NCBI GenBank assembly: GCA_001411745.2
Contig: LIQB01000007.1
Span: 1-64,000 of the forward strand
DNA from: Psychrobacter glacincola
GTDB lineage: Bacteria > Pseudomonadota > Gammaproteobacteria > Pseudomonadales > Moraxellaceae
Reading direction: 5' to 3'
DNA length: 64,000 bases
Shown piece after piece: positions 11,800 through 21,988 of this stretch; positions within the stretch are counted from its first letter, which is position 1; the number at the start of each line of letters is the position of its first letter. The notes beneath the pieces were generated by a model that saw only the letters and a list, made by a program, of their open reading frames with translations, searched no databases and was not told where the DNA came from. Position numbers and translations under genes: made by a program.

Positions 11800-11842
11800 A
11801 AGTGAACCTTTATAAAGGTGGAAAATAGGATGTGAAAAACAC

Positions 11843-13855
11843 TTAATGCTGCGCCGTCCAATCAAGCATCGCATCTAGCACGGGTCTGGCTGTATAAGCG
11901 TTATGTGCTTGCTCACTATTGATGAGTCCAACCACGACATAATCCTGTCCTGACAATCCTTTGACATAGCCTGCCATCGAGGTGACGTTGTTTAAGGTAC
12001 CTGTTTTTATCCACGCACGACCAATGGCTGCTGATTCTGGTAGGCGTTCACCATGAGCGGTAATGGTGCCACTGACGCCAGCGATACCTAACGAGTTGAC
12101 GTAAGCGTTAAAACTTGGATGGCTATAAGCATAAGTTAATAGCTCGCTTAGGTTGGCGGCTGTGATGGTGCAGTCACGGCAGAGTCCTGAACCATTGGTC
12201 AAATGGGGCGGCGGTGTGCTTAGATTGGTTTGCCACCATTGATTAATAGTTTGTAATGCGACAGGATAGCTCGTCGCAGTCGGCTTGCCAAATTGATACA
12301 AGCTATGTGAATTACTAATAGCTTTATCGAGTGTTTTATTATCAACTTTGTCATAAACACCAATCGATAGCGCCACTTGCTCAGTCATCACATTGTTTGA
12401 AAAGTGATTGATATCGTAAATCTGCTGCGTCAAATTCAACGATGGGTAGCTGACAATAGGCAGCGGTGACATAGGAAGTGCTGCCAGACCATGCGTTGAT
12501 TTGGTGCTTTTCGTTGTAATGTAAGGTGCTTCTTGAGTGATGACATTACCATTCAGCGTATTGCCTAGCTCTTGCCATTTTGCGGCAATAACACGTGCTG
12601 CAAAATCTTTGGCATCAGGATAAGCCACATAAAAAGCATGCTCTTGGCAGCTGTTTGGCAAATGAGTATTTAACACCAATTGTTTTGCTTGCCATTCAGG
12701 TGCGAGACTATAACGCGCTTGCCCACAGGCCGCCGAACGCGTATTTATGATGCTGGGCAAAGCATAATTTGCTAATTTTGGTGTATAAGTTAGATTTGCT
12801 TGGTCATCGTTTAACGGATAGCTTTTGATACCGATGGTACTAAAATTTACCAAAAAACCATCGGGACTGGCGTTATAAGGACGCAGTGGCGAGTTGTCAA
12901 AGGCGGCAGGGTCTTTACTAACATTTTTAAAGACGCCGCTGTCAATGATAATATCACCATCGATATGACGGATACCGGACGACTGTACTTTATAAAGGAG
13001 CTGTTTTAAACGCTCGTGGGTCATTTTTGGATCGCCGCTGCCTTGAATAATCAAATCGCCATACAGACGGTCACCGATGACAAGGCCTGTATGATAGACA
13101 CGGGTATGCCAGACAAAATCAGCGCCTAGGATGTCTAAAGCAATAAAGCTGGGAACGAGTTTCATGGTGCTGGCAGGCGTGCGAGCGATATCGGCTTGAT
13201 GGTTCAGCAACGGCGAAAATGAAATTTTTATGGAGGCGTTATCAGTACTGATGTCATCAGTTTTATCGTTATTAGCATTGTTGTTAATGACAGCTGTTTT
13301 TGCCTTGTCACCCAATATCGTTGGGATGCTTTCTAAGCTTTGATAAGTGTAAGGGTCATCGGTGTAAGCATGCAGTTTTTTCTCATGCTTTTCAATGGTA
13401 CGCTGCTCAATAGTAATCAGCGTACTCTGTTGCCGCACATGGTTATTATTGGTTCTGTCATTATTATTTTGCGTGGCTTTTTGAGAGTTACTTTTTATAT
13501 TAGCATTTATATTGGCAGTCGGTTTTGGCTGAAGAGCGGGTTTAGATGAGCGGTGCGTGCTGCTATCAATAACCTGAATGGGAGCGGGCAGGTGACTGGC
13601 ATTTTTATCACCGACTGGTGTGACGATAATACTAATATCAGCTTCTGTTAAATCGGCTCGTGATAATGCTGCTTCGATGGCTTTTGGTAGTGCTGCTTGC
13701 ACATGGATTGGCAATATTGTCGCCGTTGCTAATAACGCCATGATAGGTACGTATTTAGCAGGCGGCTTCGACGGTCGCAGATAACGACAGAAAGGAAATA
13801 ATTTGGCAGTAAAAGCAGAGGAATGACGGAGTTTAGAGGTGGGTCGCATGAGCAT
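11843..13855 (-). CDS. dacB: D-alanyl-D-alanine carboxypeptidase/endopeptidase (PBP4 type)
   Basis: A periplasmic penicillin-binding protein that trims or cleaves peptidoglycan cross-links. The catalytic motifs are STMK at 229-232, SNN in FSNNVMTEQ, and KTGTLNNVTSMAGYV near the C-terminus. The N-terminus carries a signal sequence ending around HVQA. Most family members have the SxxK serine near residue 60. Here it is at 229 because of a ~150-residue Asn/Lys/Thr-rich low-complexity insertion (about 82-210) after the conserved first strand. The start may be ATG 13855 or ATG 13849. A small membrane protein gene follows. Confidence 0.93.
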   Translation of the reverse strand: MLMRPTSKLRHSSAFTAKLFPFCRYLRPSKPPAKYVPIMALLATATILPIHVQAALPKAIEAALSRADLTEADISIIVTPVGDKNASHLPAPIQVIDSSTHRSSKPALQPKPTANINANIKSNSQKATQNNNDRTNNNHVRQQSTLITIEQRTIEKHEKKLHAYTDDPYTYQSLESIPTILGDKAKTAVINNNANNDKTDDISTDNASIKISFSPLLNHQADIARTPASTMKLVPSFIALDILGADFVWHTRVYHTGLVIGDRLYGDLIIQGSGDPKMTHERLKQLLYKVQSSGIRHIDGDIIIDSGVFKNVSKDPAAFDNSPLRPYNASPDGFLVNFSTIGIKSYPLNDDQANLTYTPKLANYALPSIINTRSAACGQARYSLAPEWQAKQLVLNTHLPNSCQEHAFYVAYPDAKDFAARVIAAKWQELGNTLNGNVITQEAPYITTKSTKSTHGLAALPMSPLPIVSYPSLNLTQQIYDINHFSNNVMTEQVALSIGVYDKVDNKTLDKAISNSHSLYQFGKPTATSYPVALQTINQWWQTNLSTPPPHLTNGSGLCRDCTITAANLSELLTYAYSHPSFNAYVNSLGIAGVSGTITAHGERLPESAAIGRAWIKTGTLNNVTSMAGYVKGLSGQDYVVVGLINSEQAHNAYTARPVLDAMLDWTAQH

Positions 13856-13968
13856 CTTTCATCAGGTGGCAAAAACAGCCTATGGTAACATGAGTTGCCG
13901 TTTTCGCGTAGATGGCAGGCGTAGATGAAAACTTGTTTTTATCTGAATTTGCAAAATGCGAACGCACG

Positions 13969-14574
13969 CTAGCGCACATGTAAAAATGCCATGGCGGTCA
14001 TGATGGCATCGTTATAAGCATCGTGAGCACCTAGATCGGGTATATTATAATGCGCTAAAATATTGGTGAGATGCTGCGCTTGGCTAGATAGCCCTTGGGT
14101 TTGACCACTCATGCGTCGACTATATAAATGGCGCAAATCGATGACTTCGTTGGGCAGTGCTGTGCCCATATAGCGTTTGACCAGAGGGTTTAAAAACGCT
14201 GTGTCTAAACTCGTACAAAACCCCACAATTGGGCGATTACCTATAAATGGCAACAACAGCGCTAGCATCTCATCGTAGCTCATACCATGCTCAACGTCGG
14301 CAGTACGTAGACCGTGAATCACAATGGTGTCACGGTCTGGCATCACAGGTGGTCTGCATACGATATGCATACCATTGCCAGTGTCGATTGTATTGTCATT
14401 GATATGAATCGCGGCGACAGACAACAAATGGTGATTTTTTGGATTGAGTCCCGTCATTTCGCAGTCAATCGCTACCCACTGCTTAGCCACAGGTTTGGTG
14501 AACATCGATGCCAATTCTGGGCGCTGTAGCTGCGTTTTTTGCCAAGCGCAGGATAACTGTGTTAGCCAACTCAT
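13969..14574 (-). CDS. DnaQ-like 3'-5' exonuclease
   Basis: A 201-residue DEDDh exonuclease of the DNA polymerase III epsilon superfamily. The catalytic residues are visible: D37 and E39 in AIDCEMTGL, D124 in CTSLDTAFL, and H184 plus D189 in GAHDAYNDA. It lies 35 bases after a CBS/DUF294 nucleotidyltransferase gene on the same strand. This pairing is common in gammaproteobacteria, often near acetate-uptake genes. It is a stand-alone exonuclease rather than DnaQ itself: no clamp-binding motif is evident and the neighbour is not a replication gene. Confidence 0.88.
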   Translation of the reverse strand: MSWLTQLSCAWQKTQLQRPELASMFTKPVAKQWVAIDCEMTGLNPKNHHLLSVAAIHINDNTIDTGNGMHIVCRPPVMPDRDTIVIHGLRTADVEHGMSYDEMLALLLPFIGNRPIVGFCTSLDTAFLNPLVKRYMGTALPNEVIDLRHLYSRRMSGQTQGLSSQAQHLTNILAHYNIPDLGAHDAYNDAIMTAMAFLHVR

Positions 14575-14608
14575 AGTTGTCGCTCATCCATTTATGCGAT
14601 TGTTGTAC

Positions 14609-16549
14609 TTATGCGAGTTCTAATTGATAATGCTGACGTAGCTGATTTTTAAAGCTTTTAACAACGGCCAAACACTCTTTTAATAAGTCGCGCTCAAGCG
14701 CGGTCAAGGTCATTGGGTTGACTTGACGCGCATGTTTATCGTCGGTTGATAGGGCGACTGATAGGCGCTGTGCCATAAAAAATTCCAAGGCTTCTAGTAA
14801 AGTATCTGCGCGCTCTTGGGTCAAGGCGCGCGCTTGTACCAAAGCTTTAAGACGATTTTTACTACTGGGTAGTTCTAGGATATCGTTTTCTAATGCCAAG
14901 GTACGAATGCCATGAACCAGTGGAAAGATACCGGCTTTCTTTAGATCAATGTCTTCTGACCCAGATTTACCACCAAGCAAAGGCACGAACTTTTGCCACC
15001 ACTGATTGACATCACCGAACTGTAGCGCGGCGCGCGCGAACTGGCGTACAAACATAGGGTCTGACTGCCTGTGGGCAACCTTTAAATGTTGACGCACCTG
15101 AGTCAATAATGACTCATCTCCGCAGACATATTCGCCATCGAGTATGGCGGACAAATAAATACCATGCATGGGATCCGTATTTCTAAACCATAAACCAATC
15201 TGGGCATTAAACTGTTTTAGCGGCTGTCGCCACATAGGGTTGGTCATCATGATATTACCATCGCACAGTGGATAACCGAGGTCTGCTAAATGCTGATTAA
15301 AAGTATCCGCAAATTCTGGCAGATCAGGGTGAGTATAGCCGTCACGTAAGATGAGCGCATTGTCTTGGTCAGTACGCATGATTTGCTCACCGCGCCCCTC
15401 GGAGCCCATCACGATCAGGCAGGTATTTGTCATGACCTCATCAGGCACGATAAGTTGCCAAAGCTTGGTAAATACCTGTGCATTCAAGGTCTGTACCATA
15501 CGGCTGATATTACCGATTTTGACACCGTTCTGATGTTGTGCGCGAATGTAACGACCGATAAGCTCGACGGCAGTATCTAAGCTCGATAAGTCTTTTGCTT
15601 GCTCGATTTGGATACTAATGAGCTGTGAATGATGACCAATATGCGCAAGCATATCGCTTTGTCCCAGTATACCGACGACATCCCCATTTTGATCAATCAC
15701 TGGTAGCCGATGGATGCGATAGCGGGTCATGGTCAATAATGCATCGCCAATCTCATCACCGGCTTTGATGATACGCAAGTTGAAATTAGCATAGCGCTGG
15801 CAGGGGGTAGTGGCTGGATCTTGCTGGTCACTCACGGCGCGGCAAATATCGGTATCGGTCAAAATACCCAATAGATGACCAGTACCATATTGCACCTCGC
15901 CCTCGTTTTTTAGGTGGTTTAAGGGTTGCACCAGTACATGTTTTAGCCCCGCTTTCGTCATGATAGACGCGGCTTCGTATAAGCTGTTATTGGCGTTGAC
16001 GATATGGACTGGCAATAGATTGACGTCAATGACGGGCTGCAACATGATTTGCTGCACTTCTTGTTGGTCATTGTAGCTGGTAGAGACTATGGGTTTATTA
16101 TTGCGGCGCTGCTGTAATGCCTTTAGCCTTTCGGGTAATTTGTCTGACAGCATTTGGCGTACTAGATGATTTTGGGCGCTGATTTTATCGACTGCGCTAC
16201 CAGCGACTTGGAGCAGCAAGGTATCCTCAGCGGCTCGAAACTGATAGGTCTGCAGTGCTTCAGTATTAGAGCTATTCTCAGTCAATGATTCAGGTAGACG
16301 ACGGCTGTCGAACCAGTCGTTATTATTGAGATGGTCGGAGTGGTTACTACCCAAGTAAGAGGCGACAAACTCATCATCAAACAATTGCTCAATCTGCCCC
16401 TTAATGACCACATACAGATATTGCAACTCTTCGGCAGTTAGATTCTCATTTTTGGCAAGGTAGCGGATTTGGGTATTTTTTCTGATGCTTTGACGTTCAG
16501 CCAGACTCAATACGTCAAAGGGCGGCTGGGTAAAATCAAGATGGGGCAT
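14609..16549 (-). CDS. CBS-domain/DUF294 putative nucleotidyltransferase
   Basis: A 646-residue cytoplasmic signalling-type protein. The N-terminal ~150 residues resemble a degenerate cyclic-nucleotide-binding domain. A CBS pair follows at about 175-315 (LTDTDICRAV and YRIHRLPVIDQNGDVVGILGQSDM). A DUF294 nucleotidyltransferase core contains GSEGRGEQIMRTDQDNALI near 380-400, with the Gly-Ser and Asp residues expected of GlnD-like transferases. A helical C-terminal DUF294 domain ends the protein. AAGGA lies 8 bases before the ATG. It is the first gene of a pair with the exonuclease. The substrate protein is unknown. Confidence 0.9.
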   Translation of the reverse strand: MPHLDFTQPPFDVLSLAERQSIRKNTQIRYLAKNENLTAEELQYLYVVIKGQIEQLFDDEFVASYLGSNHSDHLNNNDWFDSRRLPESLTENSSNTEALQTYQFRAAEDTLLLQVAGSAVDKISAQNHLVRQMLSDKLPERLKALQQRRNNKPIVSTSYNDQQEVQQIMLQPVIDVNLLPVHIVNANNSLYEAASIMTKAGLKHVLVQPLNHLKNEGEVQYGTGHLLGILTDTDICRAVSDQQDPATTPCQRYANFNLRIIKAGDEIGDALLTMTRYRIHRLPVIDQNGDVVGILGQSDMLAHIGHHSQLISIQIEQAKDLSSLDTAVELIGRYIRAQHQNGVKIGNISRMVQTLNAQVFTKLWQLIVPDEVMTNTCLIVMGSEGRGEQIMRTDQDNALILRDGYTHPDLPEFADTFNQHLADLGYPLCDGNIMMTNPMWRQPLKQFNAQIGLWFRNTDPMHGIYLSAILDGEYVCGDESLLTQVRQHLKVAHRQSDPMFVRQFARAALQFGDVNQWWQKFVPLLGGKSGSEDIDLKKAGIFPLVHGIRTLALENDILELPSSKNRLKALVQARALTQERADTLLEALEFFMAQRLSVALSTDDKHARQVNPMTLTALERDLLKECLAVVKSFKNQLRQHYQLELA

Positions 16550-16624
16550 GGCATCATCCTTGATGGCATATTGAGTAAAAGATAATCGATGATAAAAGAC
16601 ACTTTACTATAGCATTATTAAAGC

Positions 16625-16665
16625 AAAAAACTCTAATAACCACAGTAATATTGTGGCTATTAGAG
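16625..16665 (-). terminator. Rho-independent terminator after dapC
   Basis: Read on the minus strand, arms CTCTAATA.CCACA and TGTGG.TATTAGAG enclose a short loop and are followed by T6. It lies 42 bases after the dapC stop and separates dapC from the CBS/DUF294 gene. A T8 run on the other side could allow termination on the plus strand too. Confidence 0.88.
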
Positions 16666-16706
16666 GTTGCTGTTTTTTTTGAAACTTTTGCGTATAAAGC
16701 GACTGC

Positions 16707-17975
16707 TTATGCGCCTAGTAATTTTCGAATACGGTTTATCGCTTCGCGGCTTTCATCAACACTCGCAACGAGCGCAATGCGCACATAGCCTTGCCCAGGG
16801 TTTTTGCCATCAATATCACGTGACAGATAGCGCCCTGCTAGTGCGTGAATATTGGCCTGTTCGTACAGTGCTTTGACAAACTGCTCATCATCCCCATCGA
16901 ACGGCTCAGGGACCTTTATCCAAAAGTAAAATCCAGCCTCAGGCATTAGTAACTCTAGTAACTCACCAAGCTCAGACATCCACAAGGCAAACTTTTCTTG
17001 ATACAGAGCGCGATTGTGTGCCACATGCTTTTCATCTTGCCATGCAGCGATCGAGGCGAGCTGATGTGGTATCGGCATCGCACAGCCTTGATAAGTACGA
17101 TATTGCAGATAAGCTTGCAAAATATTGGCATCACCTGCCACAAACCCTGAGCGCAAACCAGGCAGATTTGAACGCTTAGATAAAGAGTGAAAAACAATAC
17201 AGTTTTTGAAATCATGACGACCGAGGGCAGCGCAGGCTTGCAATAGTCCAATCGGCGCTGTATCAAAATACAGCTCGCTATAGCACTCGTCACTAGCAAT
17301 AATAAAATCGTACTGATCTGACAGACGAATGAGATACTCCCAATCCTCCATCGTCATGACCGAGCCCGTCGGATTGTTCGGACTACAAACAAACAGCAAC
17401 TGCGTGCGCGCCCAAACGTCTTTTGGTACGGCGCGATAGTTACCTTTAAAGTCATCGTCCAGTGTGCAAGGCACGAAATAAGGCTCAGCTTGCGCCAGTA
17501 TCGCTGCACCCTCATATATTTGGTAAAAAGGGTTGGGCATGACTATTGTAGGAGCAGTCGTAGGAACAGCCATAGGAGAAACGGCAGATAACTGGTCAGA
17601 GACAGACAGTGGACTACTCTCTGTATCGCTTACTTTATGATCCACGACTGCTTGTACCAGACTAAAAATAGCCTCGCGTGTGCCCATTACTGGCAATACT
17701 TGCGTATTGGCATCGACATGGTTCAAAAAGAAGCGTTTTTCTAGCCAATGCGCGATGGTTTGGCGCATCTCAAACATGCCATTAGTCGTTGGATAACGAC
17801 TTATTTTGTCCAAATTTTCACGTAGTACGTCCAGCACGAACGCTGGTGGCTCATGTTTTGGTTCACCAATACCGAGCTTGATTTCACTGTAGTCATGGGC
17901 TGGCACACTGTTAGCAAGCAATGTTGCCATCTTTGCAAAAGGATAAGGATGCAGGTACGTTAAGTTGTGATTCAT
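16707..17975 (-). CDS. dapC: Succinyldiaminopimelate transaminase
   Basis: A PLP-dependent fold-type I aminotransferase in the lysine/meso-diaminopimelate pathway. The N-terminus NLTYLHPYPFAKMATLLA matches DapC, followed by LGIGEPKHEPP, the VCSPNNPTGSVM loop, SDECYSELYFD, and the PLP lysine in HSLSKRSNLPGLRSGF. The start used is ATG 17975; an in-frame TTG at 17999 is less likely. An insertion of about 35 Ser/Pro/Thr-rich residues (near 145-180) interrupts the region before IVMPNPFYQIYEG. With glnD and map nearby it forms the map-glnD-dapC order known from Pseudomonas and relatives, here broken by one small divergent gene. Confidence 0.9.
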   Translation of the reverse strand: MNHNLTYLHPYPFAKMATLLANSVPAHDYSEIKLGIGEPKHEPPAFVLDVLRENLDKISRYPTTNGMFEMRQTIAHWLEKRFFLNHVDANTQVLPVMGTREAIFSLVQAVVDHKVSDTESSPLSVSDQLSAVSPMAVPTTAPTIVMPNPFYQIYEGAAILAQAEPYFVPCTLDDDFKGNYRAVPKDVWARTQLLFVCSPNNPTGSVMTMEDWEYLIRLSDQYDFIIASDECYSELYFDTAPIGLLQACAALGRHDFKNCIVFHSLSKRSNLPGLRSGFVAGDANILQAYLQYRTYQGCAMPIPHQLASIAAWQDEKHVAHNRALYQEKFALWMSELGELLELLMPEAGFYFWIKVPEPFDGDDEQFVKALYEQANIHALAGRYLSRDIDGKNPGQGYVRIALVASVDESREAINRIRKLLGA

Positions 17976-18232
17976 AAGTAGGGTAACTATAATAGACAAT
18001 TAATAATAAAGTTATAAAGAAAAATTACATTTAAGCAGTGTAGCACTTCTCTTATTTTTTGTCTTTTACTTCTCATGCTCAAGCTGCTTAGCTATTTAAC
18101 CATAAATTATAATAACTAATGAAGCCGTCACAGATTTAAAAATCCTAAAAAAAGCTTATCAATTGGTAACTTATAACAATACAAAAAACTGCTGTCAGCC
18201 CTAATGATAGATTATGGTGAGGATAATTTGAT

Positions 18233-18904
18233 ATGCCTAGTATCTCAAAAACTAATGATCTTAACGCGACAGACATTCAAGATGAAAATTTTGATGATGC
18301 GCAACAGCGAGCCAAATTCTACGAGCTATTAAAACAGCGGGAGCAAAGCTGGTGGCAAGCTCGCCAGCAATTAATTAGCCATAAAGAACGAAAAATGTTT
18401 TGGTACGGTGAAAACAGCTTGATGATGTGGTTACTGTGGCAACTGGTCAGTTACGTGATCATTGCGATGGTGCTGATGTTGCTTAGCAATCAGCTCGGTA
18501 TTTTACTGCCCTTATGGCAATATATTGCTTTATTTGTTTTACAGACAGTGATTTTTGTGGCCATGCTCGCGTCCAAAAGTCGAATGGCAGACAGCTTGCA
18601 ACGTAAAATCGATAAAGATGAGTTGATGCGTGAAGAGGCACTGAATGAGATGATTATCTTAGCAGAGGACAGCCTTTATCCCGATGTGCATGCCAAATCG
18701 CCTATTTCTCTAAGACAAATCTATGAGTGTTTTGAGGGGGATTTTCATTTAGCAAGTTTACATTGTTTGCTGCAAAAAGAGGTCAACGCTGGGCGCTTAA
18801 TACTGACGCAAAAACAGATAGAAGCAGAGATTCTGCCACCAGATCTTGCGGATGATGAGCTCAATGAGCACGCTAGCGAAATGATATATAAAAGCACCTT
18901 ATAA
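18233..18904 (+). CDS. Hypothetical membrane protein with two TM segments
   Basis: A 223-residue protein I do not recognise. It has a hydrophilic, Gln/Arg-rich N-terminus (to about 60), two hydrophobic segments at about 65-90 and 95-113, then a cytoplasmic-looking C-terminal domain beginning LQRKIDKDELMREEALNEMI and ending with an acidic tail. A good ribosome binding site (GAGGAT) precedes the ATG. It sits between the divergent dapC and the convergent glnD. Its stop codon lies in the loop of its own terminator hairpin. Confidence 0.7.
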   Translation: MPSISKTNDLNATDIQDENFDDAQQRAKFYELLKQREQSWWQARQQLISHKERKMFWYGENSLMMWLLWQLVSYVIIAMVLMLLSNQLGILLPLWQYIALFVLQTVIFVAMLASKSRMADSLQRKIDKDELMREEALNEMIILAEDSLYPDVHAKSPISLRQIYECFEGDFHLASLHCLLQKEVNAGRLILTQKQIEAEILPPDLADDELNEHASEMIYKSTL

Positions 18905-18915
18905 AAGGTGCTTTT
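18890..18915 (+). terminator. Terminator hairpin containing the stop codon
   Basis: Perfect arms AAAAGCACCTT and AAGGTGCTTTT flank a four-base ATAA loop that contains the stop codon of the upstream gene. The T-run is only four, so it may be weak. It could also serve the convergent glnD transcript. Confidence 0.7.
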
Positions 18916-19010
18916 GATATTAACGGGTTAAAAAATACAAAGCATACCATCAACAAATTGATGATACACGCCGAGTATTTATCTTAGACTTATCTTGTAA
19001 GCCCATTTGT

Positions 19011-21773
19011 TCAATCACATTTACTGTAAGCAACAGGCTGCTCTCTTTGCATACTGAGACTGGCCATCAAAGCGGATCGTAGTGCGTCAAGTCTAGCAGC
19101 AGATAGCGGTTCATCATTTTGATCGCTGATATAAAACATATCTTCTGCACGTTCGCCCAAAGTGGTGATACGCGCAGCATGCACCTCAATTTTCTCCTGC
19201 AAAAACACCTGTCCTACTCTTGCCAATAGTCCCGGCTGATCAAGAGTTTCTAAGCTCATAATATGCTGATCAGAAGCCTCATTAAACTCAAAATTAATCA
19301 CCGTGGTCACTTCAAAATGTCTGAGCTGACGCGGTATGCGCTTATTGGTAAGTTTCAGTAATGTCGGGTCTTTAAAGGCATTGATTAGGCGCTGTTTGAG
19401 CTCTTGTTGACTGTCCTCATCGACCAATAGTGTGCCACTGGGATCGAGCAGTACATAGGAGTCCAAAGCAAAATCGCGGGTAGCAGTAATGATACGGGCG
19501 TCTAAAACATCCAAGTTCATTTGATCAAATACAGCCATAGTGACTGCAAACAGGTTCGTCTGATCTTGGGTATAAACAAAAACCTGTACCGCATCAAGGG
19601 CCAACTCACGATGCTCACGTAGTACTACCAATGGCGGGCTATCCGCATTAGAAGCAAGACCAATCGGCGGATGGTTCAAAATGGCTTCGGTATGCCATAA
19701 GATGTCTTCAGGAATTTCTCTCAAGAAATATTCATCACCCAAATCATCCCATAGCCTCAAGACTTCATCACGATTCATGTGTTGATTGTTGACGCTATCG
19801 AGCATCGCTAAGGCTTGGGTACGTGTGGCACTGATCATATCTTGGCGGTTAGTAGGTGCATCGATATCAGCGCGCAAAATGCGCCGAGTTTGTGAGTATA
19901 ACTGTTTCATTAATGTGGCACGCCAGCTGTTCCACAACTGTGGATTGGTCGCATTCATATCCGCAACAGTGAGCACATATAAATGATTGAGGTGGGTGAC
20001 ATTACCGACTAAATTGGCAAAAATAGTGACCACTTCTGGATCTGAGATGTCTTTTTTCTGAGCAGTCATCGACATCAATAAATGATAGCGAGTGAGCCAA
20101 CCAACCAAGTTGGCATCTGCCAGACTCATACCATGCGCCAAACAAAATTCAGTCGACTCGGTTTGACCAAGCTCACTATGGTTGCCACCGCGACCTTTGG
20201 CAATATCATGAAACATGGCGGCCAGTACCAAGATTTCCTTGCGCTCGATACGTTGAAAGATAGAGCTAACCAGTGGAAAATCTTCATAAAATCGTGGGTC
20301 GGTGAATCGATGCAAAATCCGAATCAAAAATAAGGTATGCGCATCAACCGTATAACGGTGAAATAAATCATATTGCATCAGACCCGTCACTTGGGCGAAC
20401 GCAGGAATGTAGCTGCCTAAGACGCCGTAGCGATTCATGGCACGCAGGCGATGAAACAGATAATTCTGCTCTTTTAAATTGGCTAAAAAGAGCGCTTGGT
20501 GAGCGGGGTTATCACGGTAGACTTGATCGATGCCACGCGCGGCGATTTTTAGCGCACGCAAGGTATGAGTGCGCACGTTTTTGATACCGTACTGACCCAT
20601 CAGTAAAAACATTTCTAAGATAGAGTCAGGATGCTGAGCAAAAACCCGATGATGCGCCATGGCGATTTGGTCACCAACTTGGTTAAAGCGGGCATTGATT
20701 GGCTGCTTTTTTGGACGCTCATCATCAGGTAACTGCGGCTCTATAATCGTCTCGTAGTAGTGATTGGTCAGCATCTCAGACAGCGTCGATATCTGCATGG
20801 CACAGCGATAATAGTCGCGCATAAAACGCTCGACGGCGGCATTTGGTTGATCGTCTGGCTGCGTCTCATAACCCATCAACTGTGCAATCTCACGCTGATA
20901 ATCAAACAGCAGCTTGTTTTCGTTGCGACCAGTCAATACATGCAGATAATGACGTATTTGCCATAAATAACCTTCTGCAAAGTTCAGCTCATCGAACTCT
21001 TTTTCAGTCAAAAAGTTTTGTTGTACTAAGTCATAAAGCTTACCCACTCGAAAATAGCGTTTGGTTACCCAGCCGATGATATGAATGTCGCGTAGACCAC
21101 CAGGGGCGGTCTTTATATTGGGTTCAAGGTTGTACTCGGTGGCATTGTGCTGTAAGTATCGCGCTTTAGCTTCTGCGATTTTTACTTCAAAAAACTCACG
21201 TGGCGACCACTGTTTATTGACAATTTGAACGGGCACATCCTGTAAAGCCTCATTACCAATCAGTAGCCGAGCTTCTAGCTGGGCACTGGCAATGGTGTGA
21301 TCGAGCGACGCCTCTAAAGCGTCATTAACACTACGTACCGAGAGAGCAGGCTCTAATCCTATATCCCACAATAGCGCCACCAACCGATCTATTTTCCCAC
21401 TGGCATCAGCGCCAATCTCATCAGGAGAGAGCAATAAAATGTCGATGTCTGAATAAAGCGACAGCTCGCCGCGACCATAACCGCCTGTGGCAAATAAAGC
21501 CAAATCTGTTTTATCCAGCTCAAACCAGTTGAACAAGGCAATCAGCAATTCGTCGATCGCACCAGAGCGTGCCGCCACCAATTGACGAATATTGACACCG
21601 CGTTCAAGTGCACGGTTAATATCCTGATTAATTTGAGTCAACCAGTGAGGAATACCCAGTAGTGACTTTTCAGTGACAGGGGTGTCCGCTAGCAGTGACG
21701 CGTTTGTCGCTATATCCTTTGATAATAGAGGTAAAGGTGTCAGATCGATAGAAGCGACATCACAAGTAAACAT
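19011..21773 (-). CDS. glnD: Bifunctional [protein-PII] uridylyltransferase/uridylyl-removing enzyme
   Basis: GlnD senses glutamine and adds or removes UMP on PII, controlling glutamine synthetase and nitrogen regulation. The protein shows the nucleotidyltransferase motif GGYGRGELSLYSDIDILLL (about 110-130), a PII-uridylyltransferase helical domain, the HD hydrolase motif LAAMFHDIAKGRGGNHSELG, and two C-terminal ACT domains (DQTNLFAVTMAVFDQMNLDV, then ETLDQPGLLARVGQVF). The start chosen is ATG 21773, giving 920 residues, near the usual ~890. The frame extends to 21935, but that extra part has no conserved sequence. It follows map on the same strand. Confidence 0.95.
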   Translation of the reverse strand: MFTCDVASIDLTPLPLLSKDIATNASLLADTPVTEKSLLGIPHWLTQINQDINRALERGVNIRQLVAARSGAIDELLIALFNWFELDKTDLALFATGGYGRGELSLYSDIDILLLSPDEIGADASGKIDRLVALLWDIGLEPALSVRSVNDALEASLDHTIASAQLEARLLIGNEALQDVPVQIVNKQWSPREFFEVKIAEAKARYLQHNATEYNLEPNIKTAPGGLRDIHIIGWVTKRYFRVGKLYDLVQQNFLTEKEFDELNFAEGYLWQIRHYLHVLTGRNENKLLFDYQREIAQLMGYETQPDDQPNAAVERFMRDYYRCAMQISTLSEMLTNHYYETIIEPQLPDDERPKKQPINARFNQVGDQIAMAHHRVFAQHPDSILEMFLLMGQYGIKNVRTHTLRALKIAARGIDQVYRDNPAHQALFLANLKEQNYLFHRLRAMNRYGVLGSYIPAFAQVTGLMQYDLFHRYTVDAHTLFLIRILHRFTDPRFYEDFPLVSSIFQRIERKEILVLAAMFHDIAKGRGGNHSELGQTESTEFCLAHGMSLADANLVGWLTRYHLLMSMTAQKKDISDPEVVTIFANLVGNVTHLNHLYVLTVADMNATNPQLWNSWRATLMKQLYSQTRRILRADIDAPTNRQDMISATRTQALAMLDSVNNQHMNRDEVLRLWDDLGDEYFLREIPEDILWHTEAILNHPPIGLASNADSPPLVVLREHRELALDAVQVFVYTQDQTNLFAVTMAVFDQMNLDVLDARIITATRDFALDSYVLLDPSGTLLVDEDSQQELKQRLINAFKDPTLLKLTNKRIPRQLRHFEVTTVINFEFNEASDQHIMSLETLDQPGLLARVGQVFLQEKIEVHAARITTLGERAEDMFYISDQNDEPLSAARLDALRSALMASLSMQREQPVAYSKCD

Positions 21774-21954
21774 GAGTGTTATCCCGTTAAGAGTTTTAAA
21801 ATAAAACGTTTCAGCTGAAAAGCGTAGAATCACCAGTGTGCTGGTAGCTGACAAAAGCCACAAGTAGAAGTTACCAATATAAGTTATTAAGTCATCAGAG
21901 TATAAAGATAAAAAGCGGGTGAGCACAATACTCAATATGACCTAATTATTGGCC

Positions 21955-21984
21955 AAAAAAAAGACCGCCTAGGCGATCTTTTTT
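21955..21984 (-). terminator. Rho-independent terminator after map
   Basis: Read on the minus strand, arms AAAAAAGATCGCC and GGCGGTCTTTTTT with a two-base loop, ending in a long T run. It lies just past the map stop and upstream of the glnD start, so glnD probably has its own promoter or depends on read-through. Confidence 0.88.
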
Positions 21985-21988
21985 GATA

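Noticed and set aside
21774-21935. 54-residue N-terminal extension of GlnD
   Set aside because: No similarity to GlnD N-termini and no good start signal; ATG 21773 gives a family-like length.
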